Shown piece after piece: positions 62,321 to 64,000 of a DNA stretch of 64,000 bases (within the stretch, counting starts at the first letter, position 1; every line of letters starts with the position of its first letter). The translations under genes and the position numbers were made by a program. Source of the DNA: CAVZXS01 sp963779325. GTDB lineage: Bacteria > Bacteroidota > Bacteroidia > Chitinophagales > Chitinophagaceae. The stretch is from NCBI GenBank assembly GCA_963779325.1, contig CAVZXS010000007.1, positions 313,027 to 377,026 on the forward strand, in the 5' to 3' direction. The notes under the pieces are model-generated. The model was not told the DNA's origin. It saw nothing but the letters and a program-made list of their open reading frames with translations, and made no database searches.

Positions 62321-62370
62321 ATAGTAATCTTAAGAATAGTAATAATCGCAAATAATCAAATTCATTAAAC

Positions 62371-63561
62371 TCAAGCGGCTTGCATTCCTTGTTGATGAAA
62401 CTCAGCAAGTGTCTGCTTTTTCAAAACCGTTACTTTCTTATCCGTGAGCTTTTTTTCCTTTTTTACTGCACTGGCAAAAGACTTATCCAGTTTTAATTCA
62501 TCAGCAAGAAAAAAACAATAACCTAATGGTACATCTTCAAGTGTTTGGTCGGCAGTAGCAAAATCGTATAAAATATAGGCCAGATAATCTTGTAGATTAC
62601 TATGTAAATTTTCTATGATAGAAGTTAGATTTGTTTTATTAGGTACTTCACTTAGTTCAAGATTGCCAAAATATTGTTTTCCCAGCGCAATAGTTTGGGC
62701 TGTTTGCATCCATTGCGGGTGTAACAACAACTTAATCATCTGTTCTGTGATGATTGATACTTGTTGTTGCCTGAATAAATCAAGCTCTTCAATACTTGTG
62801 TAACCTTCAATCATTTGTTTTACCAGAGCTTCAGCTTCAGTCCCTTTACTGTGCCATAGCCATACTGCCCTTGCCCGTATAAAGTTTTCCGGATGTGAAA
62901 TGCCTGAAGTTTTCGTTGAAGAGTCGGCTGTAAAAATTTCTTCAGCTTGCTTTATATAACTATCTGCATTCACTGTTTGCAGCCCTGTAGCAATCTTAAC
63001 AAGCGAAGAAATTATAGGAGCATAATTTCCTGTAACAAGATAAGCTCCCCGGTCACAAAAAATTTCTGTATAAAGTTTGAACAACCTGGCAGTTTCATAA
63101 TGTGCCGGTGTACTGCCATGATGATTTGCAATTGCAGTTATAATACGGTCGGCAACTTCGACTTCACCGTTTAACTGTGTATATAATTGCACATGACTTA
63201 ACTCATGAGCTATAATAGCTTGCAATTCATCCTCTGATAGTAGTTGTATTAATTTTCCACTAAAAACAATATGTGCTTCACCATTAATATAAAGAATCGT
63301 TGCATTCATTTCCTCGGTATGTTCTGCCTGGTAGAGAACAACAGGGATAGTTAAATTAAGTTTCTCTTTTGCAAAGTTTACTTTTTGATATAACGCCCCT
63401 TCAGAAGTTTCGTCAAACTTATATGTATTTTTAAGCAGGTCGGTTTTAAAGCTTTTAAGCTGCTCTTCTTTATGCGTATGACTTGCAAAAAACTCCCATA
63501 CTGAAGATTGTTTTTGGAAATATCGGGTAGCTGTTTGATGGTAATCTAAGATAGATAGCAT
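62371..63561 (-). CDS. M48-like zinc metallopeptidase without membrane helices
   Basis: 396 residues. The zinc motif is AHELSH (H119, E120, H123), with a distal Glu/Asp pair in EIFCDRGA (E166, D170) as in M48 peptidases. Unlike HtpX/Ste24 there is no transmembrane segment and no signal peptide, so it is a soluble cytoplasmic protease. The C-terminal 200 residues are helical. It is the first gene of the two-gene operon with the 1801-residue helicase. It could be the effector or a regulator that processes the helicase; neither is shown by the sequence. Confidence 0.8.
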   Translation of the reverse strand: MLSILDYHQTATRYFQKQSSVWEFFASHTHKEEQLKSFKTDLLKNTYKFDETSEGALYQKVNFAKEKLNLTIPVVLYQAEHTEEMNATILYINGEAHIVFSGKLIQLLSEDELQAIIAHELSHVQLYTQLNGEVEVADRIITAIANHHGSTPAHYETARLFKLYTEIFCDRGAYLVTGNYAPIISSLVKIATGLQTVNADSYIKQAEEIFTADSSTKTSGISHPENFIRARAVWLWHSKGTEAEALVKQMIEGYTSIEELDLFRQQQVSIITEQMIKLLLHPQWMQTAQTIALGKQYFGNLELSEVPNKTNLTSIIENLHSNLQDYLAYILYDFATADQTLEDVPLGYCFFLADELKLDKSFASAVKKEKKLTDKKVTVLKKQTLAEFHQQGMQAA

Positions 63562-63772
63562 ATTAAGATCAATTTAATCTTATAAATAAACAATAATTTG
63601 ATTGATTCAAAAAATAATTTCTCATGTAAACAATAATTCTTTTGAAAAAGTATATTATTCCTGATGGAATATCAATAACAGAGTGGTAAAGAGATGCTTG
63701 ATACGCAACCGAACCTCGAAGTTGTGACCCACTGCCGCACTTAACTTACTTTGGTCTGCTTTTTTGTTTGAT
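63562..63772. other. upstream region of the M48/helicase operon
   Basis: AT-rich, 210 bases. It should contain the operon promoter. No clear TAnnTTTG on the minus strand and no gene. Confidence 0.4.
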
Positions 63773-63870
63773 CTTTACGAGGGCAACGATTGCCCTCGTA
63801 AAGTGAACGAGGGCAAAAATAGCGATAATTTGCCCTCGTTCTAAAAACAGGGGCAATTATTACCCTCGTA
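63773..63870. repeat. cluster of three CGAGGGCAA palindromes
   Basis: Hairpin 1: CTTTACGAGGGCAA (63773-63786) and its exact complement at 63790-63803, with 14-base arms and 3-base spacer. Hairpin 2: GAACGAGGGCAAA (63805-63817) and TTTGCCCTCGTTC (63829-63841), with 13-base arms and 11-base spacer. Hairpin 3: AGGGGCAAT and ATTACCCTCGT (63849-63869), imperfect. It is about 210 bases upstream of the M48 start. Confidence 0.85.
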
Positions 63871-64000
63871 TAAAATTTACAATCCGCTCGAATTGAAGAT
63901 ACTTCAAAAGAGAAAGAAAACTTCCCCAATGACCAATAGACTTGCGGGACGATGAACGGAGCGTCGCAACAGTCGATGCTTTCTGCACCGTCGCCGGCTA
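63871..64000. other. window end, no feature recognised
   Basis: 130 bases after the palindrome cluster. Both strands have short open frames only; a gene truncated by the window edge is possible. Confidence 0.4.

Noticed and set aside
63741..63929. 62-residue minus-strand ORF over the palindrome cluster
   Set aside because: It is formed by the palindromes themselves; no start context or motif supports a gene.

Overview
The window looks like chromosomal DNA of a Bacteroidota bacterium, most likely a Chitinophagaceae-type member of the Chitinophagales. Pointers are type A T9SS sorting domains on large secreted proteins (746-2467 and 44568-48114), promoters of the TAnnTTTG (-7) type, almost no Shine-Dalgarno sequences, a sdhCAB operon with a single cytochrome b subunit, LytTR and hybrid-kinase signalling, and many short dispersed palindromic or simple repeats between genes. 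No database search was possible; names rest on motif recognition.

Layout. 0-13 kb is mostly housekeeping: the end of an esterase, two tRNA-Val genes (UAC and GAC), a GIY-YIG protein, a LamG/T9SS surface protein, mtaB, ssb, an Ldh-family dehydrogenase, a repetitive coiled-coil protein, dnaA, a two-gene (split) UshA-like 5'-nucleotidase and an FAD-dependent oxidoreductase. 13.2-14.8 kb holds an odd T/G-rich non-coding tract next to a frameshifted IS630-type element. 14.8-20.7 kb is regulatory and transport: a LytTR regulator, an Hpt protein, a divergent hybrid kinase and a NatAB-like ABC exporter. 20.8-32.4 kb holds a lipoprotein, 3-hydroxybutyryl-CoA and acyl-CoA dehydrogenases, a YggS-type PLP protein carrying in-frame repeat insertions, a putative phage-abortive-infection membrane protein, an ECF sigma/anti-sigma pair, an S41 protease and a murQ/GlcNAc-kinase-like cell-wall recycling set. 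32.5-36.6 kb is sdhCAB, interrupted between sdhA and sdhB by a four-helix-bundle gene flanked by inverted AT-rich repeats.

36.9-52.1 kb holds surface proteins (one a 1161-residue predicted outer-membrane barrel), small enzymes and part of a TIGR04282/TIGR04283 glycosyltransferase locus. Three loci here (thioredoxin-like, reprolysin-like metallopeptidase, TIGR04283) are broken by one or two +1 frame changes each, which means either decay or uncorrected indels in the assembly.

52.1-63.6 kb is the accessory island and the most interesting part. Every gene is on the minus strand: DUF1801, a secreted 420-residue protein, a RelE/ParE toxin-antitoxin pair, a VOC protein, a zeta-toxin pair, and a two-gene operon encoding an M48-type metallopeptidase and a 1801-residue fusion (degenerate kinase-like region, DUF4011, SF1 helicase, endonuclease-like domain, WGR). 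Nearly every unit is followed, within about 30 bases of its stop codon, by a copy of the same palindromic repeat of about 110 bp in the same orientation, so the island looks like a gene-cassette array. The last 250 bases contain a cluster of three CGAGGGCAA palindromes upstream of the M48-helicase operon. The M48/helicase pair is the best candidate in the window for an undescribed, probably anti-phage, system.
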